A stretch of 21,767 nt of DNA, taken from positions 1-21,767 of the IMG/VR virus record IMGVR_UViG_3300021512_000013; one strand, given 5' to 3'. Every line of letters begins with the position of its first letter. Positions within the stretch are counted from its first letter, which is position 1. A model generated the notes under the pieces. That model was not told the origin of the DNA, did no database searches, and saw only the letters and a program-made list of their open reading frames with translations. This document shows, in pieces, positions 6,534 to 14,842 of this stretch. A program made the translations under genes and the position numbers. The DNA is from a virus.

Positions 6534-8785
6534 GAGTCGCCCCCCGAGAATCGCACGATGCCGAGTACAACCTGGCGCGCGCCCTCGTTCATAAGAGCGA
6601 GGCGTGAAATTGGTTTCTGCATACCAGAGAACTCGTGCATGGCTGATACTTTACCAGACGGCGCGGCTGCTGCCTGTACGGTTGCCCCGCTCATGTTGCC
6701 AACGATTTTGAGGCCGTCTTCCGGCACGATGGTTGCCACGCGGCCCTGGATGCTGTCGGCAAAGTTGACGTACAATTCGGATGCGACCGACCGAGAGTGC
6801 GAAGCCAGCTCGCGGTTCTCGTTGGCGAGCGTGTAACCTGGAAGATTGTTGTCTGGAAGGCCGCTTTCGACTGGGTCATCAACATCAATGCCAAGCAGCC
6901 TGCCAACGGTTGCCGATGCTTCGGAATCGCTCGTCCAGGCGAATCGTGCGGTGGCCTCGGTGGGTGCTACAAACACCTCAAGGGGTGGCCCTTCGCCGTT
7001 ACCTATTCGCCAGTCCCCCTGCGTGAAGGCTTCGACTTCTGATCCGTCAATCTCCACGCGATGAAACTGCTGCTTATTGTTCGGCGCGCCTGGAATGATG
7101 GTTAGCAGAACGCGATAGCTCATGCCGTCGGCTAAGAAGATGCCGTTGCTGCCTCCCTCAACGACCACGCCCCCGCCCATCGGCTCGTCGTCCTGTCTGG
7201 CGAGGTTCCTTTGCGGCACTTTATAGCTACCGTCCTCTCCCACAAGCAAGCAGGGAAGGAATGCCTGATCGGTTCCGTAGGGAGACAGAACCCATTCGAG
7301 GCGGAAGATGCCTAAGTCGCGGTCGAGGATGTTCACCTTCGTAGGCCCATGCGGAGCCTCCACAGTGCGGTTCGAGAACTGGCCTTGTGTCGGTGCAAAG
7401 TAATCGACGTTGCGATACAGGTATGCCTCGCTCTCTTCCTTGCGCCGCGTCATGCGCTCGCCCTTCTTCGATGGGATGATTGTTGCCTGTCCCCAGACTC
7501 GCGCCGGAGCGCGGGTTCCCGTGTATGGGTCGAGCAGCATCGCGCTCACATTCAGAATGTCCCGCGTTCTATCCATGAGGCGACGGTTGATGCGGAAGCT
7601 CTGGCGGAAGTGCTGTTTGATAGCCTGAATCCGCATGGAGATATTCGCGGTGGTGTCGTGGTCTTTGCCGCCCGCACCCAGAGCGCCATCCAAATCGCCA
7701 TGCAGCCAGTGCATCGCAATCGTTTCAAAAGTCCATGGGTCAGAGTACGGCGGGCGCTGTGCATCCATCGCCTCAAGCCATGGGCGGAACTCTACCCAAG
7801 TTCCAGGCGGAAGGTTTGCCTTGGTGATTCTCCTTTTCAGAATCGGGTCGTACTCCGTAACGGTGGTGGAATCGTCCACGGTCTGGATCACGTTCTCGAT
7901 GTATGGCCTCGAATAGGACGGCTGTGAAATTGTCCCCCCGCTGTAGTTGTCTGAGTATTCAAGGAGGACTTCTACCTCACGCTGGTAGTGAACGACGATT
8001 TTGCTTGGCCGTATCGCCTTTCGGTTCACCACGACGGCCTTATCGCCGTCCCAGGTTGCCATAGGCAGCGAGTTAAAGTACGCCTCTGCTGCCGCGAGGT
8101 CTGCGCCGTTGATGATTTTGACGACACCTTCCGCCGTAACCCATAGCGTCGCTCCCGGAATGTAGGCGAGAAGGCGTGAAAGGGCTACGTCGCCCTGGTC
8201 GCGCAAGATGACGTTCTGCATCGTAAAGCTGCGCGTGCCACCCCCTCCCCCCTCGTTGATGGGGAAGCTCTCAATCACATAGGGAAAGCCGCCCGTCTCC
8301 TGTTGGAGTTGTTGCAACACATCCTCAAGAGCTGCGCGGGCGCTCCAAACCGTGTCGCCACCTTCGAGTGAATACCCTTTGTAATCGTATTGATCGGTCG
8401 TGACGAACCCTGGGAACGGCACATTGACCTGCGCGGTGCGGTCGCCTGTTTTCTTAGGGACGTTGTAGTCGCGTGAAATAAGCGGGTACTGCCATTTCCA
8501 GCGGCGGTCAGCCAGAACGAAACTTCTCCGCTTGGGGCCAGAGCTTGGTACAAGGTGCAGCAATGTGATATTGCTGATGGTGAGCTTCACCCCTCTCGCG
8601 TCAGTGATTACGAGGTCTGCCTCTTGCCCCAACTTGGGCGCGAGTTTCCCGAACCAGTCTCGGTGATAAACCGAGAAGGTTGCCATATAAGGACGCGGCC
8701 CTGTAGTGAACCTCCACGCACTCGTTGCCGTCGCTGCAAGCACGACACCCGCGTATGTGATTGTCGGTTTAGAGAGGTCGGGCAT
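6530..8785 (-). CDS. Tail hub/baseplate-like structural protein
   Basis: A 751-residue protein with no signal peptide or membrane span. Its N-terminal part is beta-rich (ITYAGVVLAATATSAWRFTT) and the middle has alternating beta and short helical segments, as in phage hub proteins of the gp27 type; a Gly run (NEGGGGGTRS) sits near residue 175. No lysozyme or peptidase motif is visible. The ATG follows the previous stop directly (TAGATG). Its place between the distal-tail candidate and the fibre supports a hub or minor tail role, where it would attach fibres and close the tube. I cannot assign a family from the sequence alone. Confidence 0.65.
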   Translation of the reverse strand: MPDLSKPTITYAGVVLAATATSAWRFTTGPRPYMATFSVYHRDWFGKLAPKLGQEADLVITDARGVKLTISNITLLHLVPSSGPKRRSFVLADRRWKWQYPLISRDYNVPKKTGDRTAQVNVPFPGFVTTDQYDYKGYSLEGGDTVWSARAALEDVLQQLQQETGGFPYVIESFPINEGGGGGTRSFTMQNVILRDQGDVALSRLLAYIPGATLWVTAEGVVKIINGADLAAAEAYFNSLPMATWDGDKAVVVNRKAIRPSKIVVHYQREVEVLLEYSDNYSGGTISQPSYSRPYIENVIQTVDDSTTVTEYDPILKRRITKANLPPGTWVEFRPWLEAMDAQRPPYSDPWTFETIAMHWLHGDLDGALGAGGKDHDTTANISMRIQAIKQHFRQSFRINRRLMDRTRDILNVSAMLLDPYTGTRAPARVWGQATIIPSKKGERMTRRKEESEAYLYRNVDYFAPTQGQFSNRTVEAPHGPTKVNILDRDLGIFRLEWVLSPYGTDQAFLPCLLVGEDGSYKVPQRNLARQDDEPMGGGVVVEGGSNGIFLADGMSYRVLLTIIPGAPNNKQQFHRVEIDGSEVEAFTQGDWRIGNGEGPPLEVFVAPTEATARFAWTSDSEASATVGRLLGIDVDDPVESGLPDNNLPGYTLANENRELASHSRSVASELYVNFADSIQGRVATIVPEDGLKIVGNMSGATVQAAAAPSGKVSAMHEFSGMQKPISRLALMNEGARQVVLGIVRFSGGDS

Positions 8786-10165
8786 CTATGTACCTGTTCC
8801 GCCTGGGCTTTCGTGGAGGCGTTCTACAACCGTTTCCGTCAGCGATGCCAGCTTGAGTTGGCCCTCGGCAGTTGGGTCGCCAATCCACCGCTCTTGAACT
8901 GCGCTTGTGTTACTCACAATATTCCACCCGTCGCTGACAATGTTTGCCCGCCCTTCGATGCGCAGCCCGCCCACAGGGTCGAAGTCGCCAGCGGCTCCGT
9001 AGCTTGGGGTTACGCCAATCCTCCTCTGCGGTATTGCGTTACCCAACACCACAACCGTTCGAGTCCAAACGCGCTCCACGACCGCCCACCCTGGGTCAGC
9101 GTAGGCTTCGACTTCGCTTCGTCCACCATGAACAGGCGTGTAGTCAATCGTTCGATTCTCTCGATAGGCGACGCTCTGCGAAACCTCAACAACCGCCTCG
9201 CCGCCATCCTTCTGGTAAAGGAATTGCAGGGTTGACGTGAGCCGCTTAGTCGTTTCGTCGTAAGAGATATTGCGGTCTTCAAGGCAGAAAACGATGGGAC
9301 TGAAATTGTCCTGGAAGGACTGCAAGATGAGCGGCCTCACCTTGTCCTCAAAGGTGGCGTACAGGTCGGTCGTCTCTTCGGTGTTGATGGCGCAATCATA
9401 GGACCCAACCACCCTACGAAGCCTTTGGATGCCCTCGCGGGAGTCGGCTGGATGCTGCGAGAGATCAGTAAATACCACCCGGTGGTCTCGGATGTCTGGG
9501 TCATCTAGGGCGCCGGTTACTTGGTCGGTAAGCAGCTCAACGTACTGGCGCTGGAAGTTGGTGTTAGCGGTGTTACGGTCCTGGTCGTAATCCTCCTCGA
9601 CAAGTTCCCATGTTGCCGAGCCGTCGATGCCAGAAAGGATTGACGTGAGGTAGGAGTCAGCGTTGGCGGTGTAGTTGCTGGTCGAAGTTGAACCACTCGT
9701 AGCGGTGTAGCTTCCCTGGAAGGTAACGCTCTTTTGGCGGCTCGGAGAAAATCCGACGTTGGTTGCGATTTCGAGGAGGCCGTTGTCACCGGAGGAATCG
9801 CTTGGCAGCTCTGCCTCGATTGTGATGGTGTAAGCCCTCGACAAGCCACGGTCGGTTTCGCTATCTCCACTCTTGGCAATGCTCGAAACAACATTGAAGT
9901 AATGGGTGCCAGAAGTCCAGCCCCACACCGTCGAGCCAGTATCTATTTCGAGGTCTTTGTCGCGTTCGCGGAACTTGGTTTCGAGCGTGTCGCTCAGGCT
10001 ACGCAAGGTGGCAGCACTCGTTGCGACAACAATCACATCGAAGATAACGCGGATGATGCGGTAGCTTTTGTCGATAACGTACGGCCCGTTAAGCTGGTAT
10101 GAGCTTGAGCTGCCGCCGATAGCCGTGCTGTTGTAGGTTATCTTGAAAGGATTGGTTACTGACAT
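8786..10165 (-). CDS. Putative distal tail/baseplate structural protein
   Basis: A 459-residue Ser/Thr-rich, beta-strand-rich protein. The N-terminus (NPFKITYNSTAIGG, then a strand-like RIIRVIFDVIVVAT) looks like a tail-tube or distal-tail beta-sandwich. A low-complexity SGSTSTSNYT stretch near residue 155 may separate two domains. The start has GGAG about 7 nt upstream and lies 4 nt after the previous gene; the stop abuts the hub-like gene. Position after the tape-measure-like genes and before the hub fits a distal tail protein. A baseplate or minor tail protein is equally possible. Confidence 0.55.
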   Translation of the reverse strand: MSVTNPFKITYNSTAIGGSSSSYQLNGPYVIDKSYRIIRVIFDVIVVATSAATLRSLSDTLETKFRERDKDLEIDTGSTVWGWTSGTHYFNVVSSIAKSGDSETDRGLSRAYTITIEAELPSDSSGDNGLLEIATNVGFSPSRQKSVTFQGSYTATSGSTSTSNYTANADSYLTSILSGIDGSATWELVEEDYDQDRNTANTNFQRQYVELLTDQVTGALDDPDIRDHRVVFTDLSQHPADSREGIQRLRRVVGSYDCAINTEETTDLYATFEDKVRPLILQSFQDNFSPIVFCLEDRNISYDETTKRLTSTLQFLYQKDGGEAVVEVSQSVAYRENRTIDYTPVHGGRSEVEAYADPGWAVVERVWTRTVVVLGNAIPQRRIGVTPSYGAAGDFDPVGGLRIEGRANIVSDGWNIVSNTSAVQERWIGDPTAEGQLKLASLTETVVERLHESPGGTGT

Positions 10166-10169
10166 GCTC

Positions 10170-10760
10170 TTACTCCGCCTCTAGGCCTTCGACGAAATAG
10201 TCTAAGGCTGCGACAAGCCCTCGGGCCGGGTTGGATTGATTGAGGTTGGTTAGGAAGACTTTGAGGTTTCCCTTGAGGGCAGTCTTCGTTGTCTCTCCTG
10301 GTTCGGCTCCAATAAATCGGGGGTCCTGCCGAATAAGGTTCCGCCCGCTTTCGACATCGTTTTGCATATCGTTGGCGATGTTGAAGAAGTCCATCATTCC
10401 TGCGGTTTCGCCAGTCTTTCCCACGTGGTAGTTGAATGCAGCCCTCGTTTGTTCACGCGCCGAGCGGTGAGCCTTGGCGGAGTAGCCAAGCTGTTCGTCC
10501 ACCATCTGTTTCGCTTTTGCGTAATATGGCGACAGGGCTTCGGCGAACATATCGACGTTGGCGGTCGGCTCGTTGTTCTTGAACTTGCCGATGGCTGAGG
10601 CGGCACCAGTAAAGGCGAAGGCGCGAGTCGCCATCCTTGAGGTTCTCTTGATTGCCGCCGAAGCTCGCTTGCGTGCGCGTACCTTGTGGTCGTTGAGTTC
10701 ACGCAGGTCAGCCTTCGCTTGGCGCGTGTCGGTATCGACGGGGATTTTGGCACTCGCCAT
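10170..10760 (-). CDS. Small tape-measure-like protein, paralogue A
   Basis: A 196-residue protein. The N-terminus (KIPVDTDTRQAKADLRELND) resembles the start of many tape-measure proteins. A basic region (RARKRASAAIKR) and a short Gly/Ala hydrophobic segment (about 44-58) follow, then a helical C-terminal half. It shares RSAREQT (99-105), a FFN/YFN triplet and a KTA segment with the upstream gene in the same register, so the two are paralogues. The ATG shares one base with the previous stop (TAATG) and has GGAGG upstream. It occupies the tape-measure position but is far shorter than usual (commonly 600 to over 1000 residues). It could also be an injected or tail-internal protein. Confidence 0.6.
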   Translation of the reverse strand: MASAKIPVDTDTRQAKADLRELNDHKVRARKRASAAIKRTSRMATRAFAFTGAASAIGKFKNNEPTANVDMFAEALSPYYAKAKQMVDEQLGYSAKAHRSAREQTRAAFNYHVGKTGETAGMMDFFNIANDMQNDVESGRNLIRQDPRFIGAEPGETTKTALKGNLKVFLTNLNQSNPARGLVAALDYFVEGLEAE

Positions 10761-11305
10761 TACTTGCCTCCGATTGGAAGAGCCTCGACAATGCGGTCGA
10801 AGCCTCCGGTGATGGTTTCGACAAGCGACTCGAACGCCGTCTTGACCGCCTCGCCGCCTAGCTCTTGATCGACGACCGAATTACCTCGTTCCGTTATTTC
10901 CCGGAGGCCTTTGACGTTGTTGAAGTAGTTTTTGATTCCAGGCGTTATGCTCGGTTCCTTCATGCGACCAATGATTTCGCTGTAAGCCGATTTTGTCTGT
11001 TCGCGCGCACTTCTCGTTGCCCTCGCTTCGGGGCCTCCAAGCATGTCGTCGATACCAGCGCGAAAGCCGACCGTGCCTTCTGAGATGACGTCAGGCATAA
11101 ATCCTCCGACGCGGGAAGCGGCTCGTTGAGCTAAACCAAATCCGGCACCTGCCAGCCCACCAAGGGCGGCGGATTGTCCAAGGCCACCAGTGAGGGAGTC
11201 GTTGACTTTACCTGCACTTTTCTCTGCCTCCTTGACCAGCTTCTTAAGTTCCCTTTTGCTGAGGGATGTGTCTATTTCAACCTTTACGCGAGCCTTCTCG
11301 GTCAT
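10760..11305 (-). CDS. Small tape-measure-like protein, paralogue B
   Basis: A 181-residue protein with the tape-measure-like start VKVEIDTSLSKRELKKLVKE, a long Gly/Ala hydrophobic stretch (LGGLAGAGFGLAQRAA, about 49-64) and a helical C-terminal half. RSAREQT at 98-104 and the following YFN (127-129) and KTA positions match paralogue A. The start is an ATGA overlap with the previous gene, with only a weak SD. It is too short to be a conventional tape measure alone. The Gly/Ala segment could be a membrane-active part delivered with the tail tip; this is inference. Confidence 0.6.
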   Translation of the reverse strand: MTEKARVKVEIDTSLSKRELKKLVKEAEKSAGKVNDSLTGGLGQSAALGGLAGAGFGLAQRAASRVGGFMPDVISEGTVGFRAGIDDMLGGPEARATRSAREQTKSAYSEIIGRMKEPSITPGIKNYFNNVKGLREITERGNSVVDQELGGEAVKTAFESLVETITGGFDRIVEALPIGGK

Positions 11306-11976
11306 CGGACTAGAGGCCCCTTACCTGCAAAGGAACGGATGGCATTGATTGCTTCATCAGCTCCAACCTTCAGCGCGTTCATGCTTCCTGCGATTGCCTT
11401 GTCTGCGATGCTTTCCAGGTGGTCGAAGGATGGCTCACGCTCGATGAGGTCCGAGCCGATTGCCCGTGCAATCTCGCGTTCCTTGAACCAGGCTCCGAGT
11501 TGTCCAACCTGCGAGTTGACCCGGTCTTGGATGCCGATGATTTTGAGTAGGTCTTCGTTCCCTTCGATGCCTTCTCGCGCACGAGCTGTACCCGTCGCAA
11601 TCTCATCGGTCTGCCCATAGATGGTGTTCTGGTCCATCGCTTCCAGGAGCCTCCCAGAGATTCCGCCTTCGGCGCGTCTTGAAACTGAACCAACTGCATT
11701 GACAACGTCCATCGCCAGTAGTGCAATGCCGACCGGCCCAGCAAGGCGGCTGCCTGCTTTGGCTGCAACTTTCCTGCCTAACCCGGACGCCTTGATAGCC
11801 CTCGCCGACTGCACTCCGCGAATGATTCTGGCCTTCCGCAGCTTGGAGACGATGGTGGACTTCTTTCGTTTAGCCCGCGCCAGCTTACGCTCTTCCACGG
11901 CCTTACGTCGCGGCGCGGAATCACCCTTCTGGGTGGCTCCTGGCGTAAATACCATGCTGTCGCGGTCTTTGCTCAT
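11302..11976 (-). CDS. Small tape-measure-like protein C (possible paralogue)
   Basis: A 224-residue protein with a strongly basic N-terminus (KLARAKRKKS and RKARIIRG), a hydrophobic segment (LAGPVGIALLAMDVVNAVG, about 78-96) and a helical C-terminal half. TARAREGIEGNEDLL (130-144) lies where the next two proteins carry RSAREQT, and resembles it weakly. The layout of basic N-terminus, central hydrophobic part and helical tail is the same as theirs. The start overlaps the previous stop as ATGA. It may be a diverged third member of the set; homology is less certain than between the other two. The basic region suggests DNA contact inside the virion. Confidence 0.55.
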   Translation of the reverse strand: MSKDRDSMVFTPGATQKGDSAPRRKAVEERKLARAKRKKSTIVSKLRKARIIRGVQSARAIKASGLGRKVAAKAGSRLAGPVGIALLAMDVVNAVGSVSRRAEGGISGRLLEAMDQNTIYGQTDEIATGTARAREGIEGNEDLLKIIGIQDRVNSQVGQLGAWFKEREIARAIGSDLIEREPSFDHLESIADKAIAGSMNALKVGADEAINAIRSFAGKGPLVR

Positions 11977-12761
11977 GTCGCCAAGTTAGCCCCCAGTTCG
12001 CGTCCGTTGCTAGAACCTTCAATGGCAGTTCCGCCACGGGTTCCGTAGTCTGCAAAAATGGAATACGCCTTGCCAGCCACGGGTGCGACGGTCGTGAGCG
12101 CAGCGGTTCCGGTGTAGACAACCGTGTCTAAGTCGTCGGGGGTTTCTGCTGGCGTGGTTCCATCGACGTAGCCGAGGCGGTAACGGATGAAGTCGAATCT
12201 CGCCGAGCACTGGTCGCCCTTCCACGTCCAATCACTTCCAGACTTAGCAAGCCGCGTCGGGTGCGTGTAGCTCGGTGCCGCCGTAACCCAACCCGCGAAG
12301 GTCGATTCACCAATTGCAAGGTGGCGACCACGGCCAAGGCGTACGGGCGAACCCGCTGATGTGGCGTTAAGTTGCAGTGCAGCCCCGTCGATTCCTCTCA
12401 GGTCTTTGAGCGCATCGCGTACGCGGTCGTTGAGTTCCAGTACGCCACGGTTCGCCGACGTTCCGAGGGAACTTTTCGCGCCCCCGGTAAGTGCGCGCTC
12501 GCCCATTCTTCCGCCCGACACGTCGGCAACTGTGAGCACGTCGAAGGTTTGATCGAACAGGTTTGGGTCGTCTGGGTCGCCTGTTCCGCCGCCGATGTTT
12601 ATCTGTGCGAACGGAAAAGAACCAGGCAGCTCATCCTCATCTGGGAGGCCAGCCACAACGAACACCATCCTCTCCCCAAAAACGAGGTTGTTAGGACTCT
12701 CCGGCCAGACCGCCGCCTCCAAGACGTGCTTAATCTGCTGCGCCATTTGCCGCGAGTTCAT
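11973..12761 (-). CDS. Tail-terminator-like protein with C-terminal extension
   Basis: A 262-residue protein. I chose the ATG at 12761 over one 27 nt upstream because it forms an ATGA overlap with the previous stop and has GAGGAGG about 7 nt before it. The first 140 residues follow the tail-terminator pattern: an N-terminal helix (MAQQIKHVLEA), a core strand (SFPFAQINIGGG), another strand (FDVLTVADV) and a helix (LELNDRVRDALKDL). About 120 further residues include an Ig-like looking C-terminus (DTVVYTGTAALTTVAPVAG). Terminators usually lie before the tube gene; this one lies after it, so a different neck or tail role is possible. Confidence 0.5.
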   Translation of the reverse strand: MNSRQMAQQIKHVLEAAVWPESPNNLVFGERMVFVVAGLPDEDELPGSFPFAQINIGGGTGDPDDPNLFDQTFDVLTVADVSGGRMGERALTGGAKSSLGTSANRGVLELNDRVRDALKDLRGIDGAALQLNATSAGSPVRLGRGRHLAIGESTFAGWVTAAPSYTHPTRLAKSGSDWTWKGDQCSARFDFIRYRLGYVDGTTPAETPDDLDTVVYTGTAALTTVAPVAGKAYSIFADYGTRGGTAIEGSSNGRELGANLAT

Positions 12762-13207
12762 GCTTTGACCTCCTCGGCACCGAAGCAAGAGGGGTGCACC
12801 TTGCCAGCCTCGCGCACAGCGGAGGTCTCTGCGCGGCGTTTACCCACCCCACCCATCGACAGGCTATCTGACTGCGTCGCCCCGCACGGGTCGCCCTGTG
12901 CAATCCTACGGCCAACCTCTTCGGCAAGAGCTACGGCGTTAAGACCTTCGAGGGTCGCCTCGGCATCCTCATCGCCATCTTCCGCAGCCAACCCCAGCAG
13001 TGTTCGCTCAGGGTCAAGGACGGCGAAGCCTGCTGCCACGGTGAGGTCTTCGAGCCAAGCGTCGCGGCGGAGCGCGATTGCTTCCTGCACGTCCGGCGAC
13101 TGTTGCAAAAACCAGCCGAGTTCAAACTGAACGCCAGCGCGGATAGCACGGTCGAGGGAGTCTTCGGTGAGCGTGACTTCTTTGGGTTTGTTCCACGGGA
13201 ATCTCAT
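12758..13207 (-). CDS. Small protein at the tail-assembly-chaperone position
   Basis: A 149-residue protein. The ATG at 13207 is preferred to the in-frame one 60 nt upstream because it gives an ATGA overlap with the tube gene. Its N-terminus is RFPWNKPKEV, followed by acidic helical segments (LDRAIRAGVQFELGWFLQQ and others); the C-terminal third is more basic with GGVGKRR. The place just after the tube gene is typical of tail assembly chaperones, which often show a programmed -1 frameshift. I see no clear slippery site or extended second frame, so the chaperone call rests on position only. Confidence 0.5.
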   Translation of the reverse strand: MRFPWNKPKEVTLTEDSLDRAIRAGVQFELGWFLQQSPDVQEAIALRRDAWLEDLTVAAGFAVLDPERTLLGLAAEDGDEDAEATLEGLNAVALAEEVGRRIAQGDPCGATQSDSLSMGGVGKRRAETSAVREAGKVHPSCFGAEEVKA

Positions 13208-13770
13208 AGCGTCAAGTCCTCCATGTGGCCCATGTCTAGAATCTGGTTGCTGGAATTGCGCAGGCACTCAATCGATATGCCAAGGCCTAGCTCCTCGCTG
13301 CGTTGGAAGGCCAACTCTGCACCGTCGGAAAAGTCCGGGATGCCCGCACGAATGATTAGGGCCGGGTGGTTGTGCGTGTCATCTGGTGCGAAGAGCCAAA
13401 CGAGCGCGCGTCCTGTGGAACTCTGCCCCGGCGTTTTAGTGCCTGGCTCTGTCCACACGGCATTCTGGGTCGTTGCGCCCTCCGCATACCCACCGGCCAA
13501 GAGGCTAGATACAGCGCCCTGGTCCCAACCGCGAAGGAAAAACTGAGCGATATAACGGTTGTTGCCTTCAAGCACGTCGGAGGCTTCGCCGAGGCCTTCG
13601 CACTCGATGCGGTACGGAGTACCCAAGGGCAGGAGCACCACGGCCCTAGTTGAGCCGATGATTTTGCCGCCGTACTCGCCGGTCCCCGCCGCGTCTCCGA
13701 GATCGGTCGGCGAAGCGATGATTGTGCCCGGTGCGCGGATGACACGGGTTGAGTTCTTAAACGTCGTCAT
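13204..13770 (-). CDS. Putative major tail tube protein
   Basis: A 188-residue beta-rich protein starting TTFKNSTRVIRAPGTI, with a GGKIIGSTRAVVLLPLGTPY segment and a long loop, as in many siphophage tube proteins. The start shares a base with the previous stop (TGATG) and has GGAGG about 8 nt upstream, a good signal suited to a highly expressed protein. Its neighbours (tail completion before, chaperone-position gene after) fit. No sheath gene is nearby, so the tail should be non-contractile. The family call is from pattern and position and is not certain. Confidence 0.65.
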   Translation of the reverse strand: MTTFKNSTRVIRAPGTIIASPTDLGDAAGTGEYGGKIIGSTRAVVLLPLGTPYRIECEGLGEASDVLEGNNRYIAQFFLRGWDQGAVSSLLAGGYAEGATTQNAVWTEPGTKTPGQSSTGRALVWLFAPDDTHNHPALIIRAGIPDFSDGAELAFQRSEELGLGISIECLRNSSNQILDMGHMEDLTL

Positions 13771-14357
13771 CAGCGAACCTCCATGATTGCAACCTTGACG
13801 GTAGCGAGAACGTCGTTAATCGTCTGCTTTGTGATGCCCACAAACGGACGCGCAGGCACTTCGCCCGTGAGCTTGGTGTCTGTGAACTTCTTATTCAGGA
13901 GCCACCCGAGCTGGTCCTTGAACCCTACGCCTTTCTTTGTTTTCAACCACTTCCCTAGCGATTTCTGCACCTCAGGGGTGATTGTCTCGCTCTCAATCTT
14001 CCCGCCGTGGTGGAGTACCGCGGCGTATTCAAGGTTCGACCCGACCTCGACCGCCTTGCGCCCCAGAACCCTAAAGGCGATTGACGCCGAAAGCCGACCC
14101 GTATCTCGGAGGGTCTTGGAGTTCTCGAACCTTCGCGCAGGCGGCTTACTGCCCTTGGCGAAGTCTGCGATGATTCCGTATACGTTTACGGGAGCGCGAG
14201 GCTCCCACTTGTCCCTTCCGTGCTTCTGGTCACGAAACGACCGCTGCGACTCGGCAACCATAAGGACGCCGACTTGCTTCAACGCTACGCGCGGGTCGTC
14301 GAGGTTGGACTCCCACCGCTCAATCTTCGCGCCTTTCTTGAAAGTCGCCTTAGTCAT
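13770..14357 (-). CDS. Tail completion/virion morphogenesis protein (Mu gpG-like)
   Basis: A 195-residue protein with the landmarks of the Mu gpG/P2 gpS family: a W in KWEPRAP (W51), LRDTGRLSASI (83-93), then VEVGSNLEYAAVLHHGG (103-119), with its near-invariant VGSN, YA and H/G positions. Family members act at the head-tail junction to finish or attach the tail. A basic C-terminal part (KWLKTKKGVGFKDQLGWLL) extends it. The start follows the previous stop by 5 nt. Its position between the connector candidate and the tube agrees. Confidence 0.82.
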   Translation of the reverse strand: MTKATFKKGAKIERWESNLDDPRVALKQVGVLMVAESQRSFRDQKHGRDKWEPRAPVNVYGIIADFAKGSKPPARRFENSKTLRDTGRLSASIAFRVLGRKAVEVGSNLEYAAVLHHGGKIESETITPEVQKSLGKWLKTKKGVGFKDQLGWLLNKKFTDTKLTGEVPARPFVGITKQTINDVLATVKVAIMEVR

Positions 14358-14362
14358 GGCAC

Positions 14363-14839
14363 CTAGTCTACAAAGGTTCGGCGAGTCATGTAGCCCCTGC
14401 CGCCAGGTAAGGAGTCTGGATCAGACCATCCTCGCGCCCTACGCCCGTCGCTGTTGAGCTCACTCTTCTGGCTAACACCAGAGTTGGACTTCGGGCCTTG
14501 ACGCGCGCGCGCACTTGTGCGCTTGAGCTTCGTCAGAAGGCCGTCATCGCCAAAGACCTCCTTCCACTCAACCTCGGCAATGGTCGAAGACGTACCGCCA
14601 CGCTGATACAGCACTGCGAGTACGGCGCGCCTGCCGACTGCGACATGCTGCGAGTCGGTTGAGACGTAAACAACCTGCCCGTAGAGCGGAAACAGGTCAA
14701 TGACTTCCTGTGCCGCACTCTCTCCGTAGGTCGTGTCCACGACCGTCGCGTTGGGGTCGCGAGGGTTTGTCAGATTCAGCAACCCCTCACTTTCGTTGTT
14801 AGCGACGACGGAGGCCCAGAGTTCGGTGGCGTCGGTCAT
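14363..14839 (-). CDS. Putative head-tail connector protein
   Basis: A 158-residue protein with a helical N-terminus (TDATELWASVVANN) and a central helix/strand region (AAQEVIDLFPLYGQVVYVS). The C-terminal 50 residues are basic and probably flexible (LKRTSARARQGPK). It lies where Mu-type phages carry the gp36-like connector, just before the gpG-like gene, and has similar size. Sequence similarity to that family is weak by eye. The start is 3 nt after the preceding stop. An adaptor between portal and tail is the likeliest role. Confidence 0.5.
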   Translation of the reverse strand: MTDATELWASVVANNESEGLLNLTNPRDPNATVVDTTYGESAAQEVIDLFPLYGQVVYVSTDSQHVAVGRRAVLAVLYQRGGTSSTIAEVEWKEVFGDDGLLTKLKRTSARARQGPKSNSGVSQKSELNSDGRRARGWSDPDSLPGGRGYMTRRTFVD

Positions 14840-14842
14840 TGC

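Noticed and set aside
8555-9235. Long plus-strand open frame (226 codons) opposite the hub and distal-tail genes
   Set aside because: It straddles the junction of two well-supported minus-strand genes and its Arg/Cys/Pro-rich composition is typical of an antisense shadow frame.
11973-12788. Extended start at 12788 for the terminator-like gene
   Set aside because: The ATG at 12761 has GAGGAGG and an ATGA overlap; the extra nine residues have no support.
12372-13130. Long plus-strand open frame (252 codons) opposite the terminator-like and chaperone-position genes
   Set aside because: Composition is Ser/Arg/Pro-rich shadow-like, with no SD or motif, while the minus-strand genes have ATGA overlaps and clear SDs.
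12758-13267. Extended start at 13267 for the chaperone-position gene
   Set aside because: It would overlap the tube gene by over 60 nt; the ATG at 13207 gives the ATGA junction seen throughout the operon.
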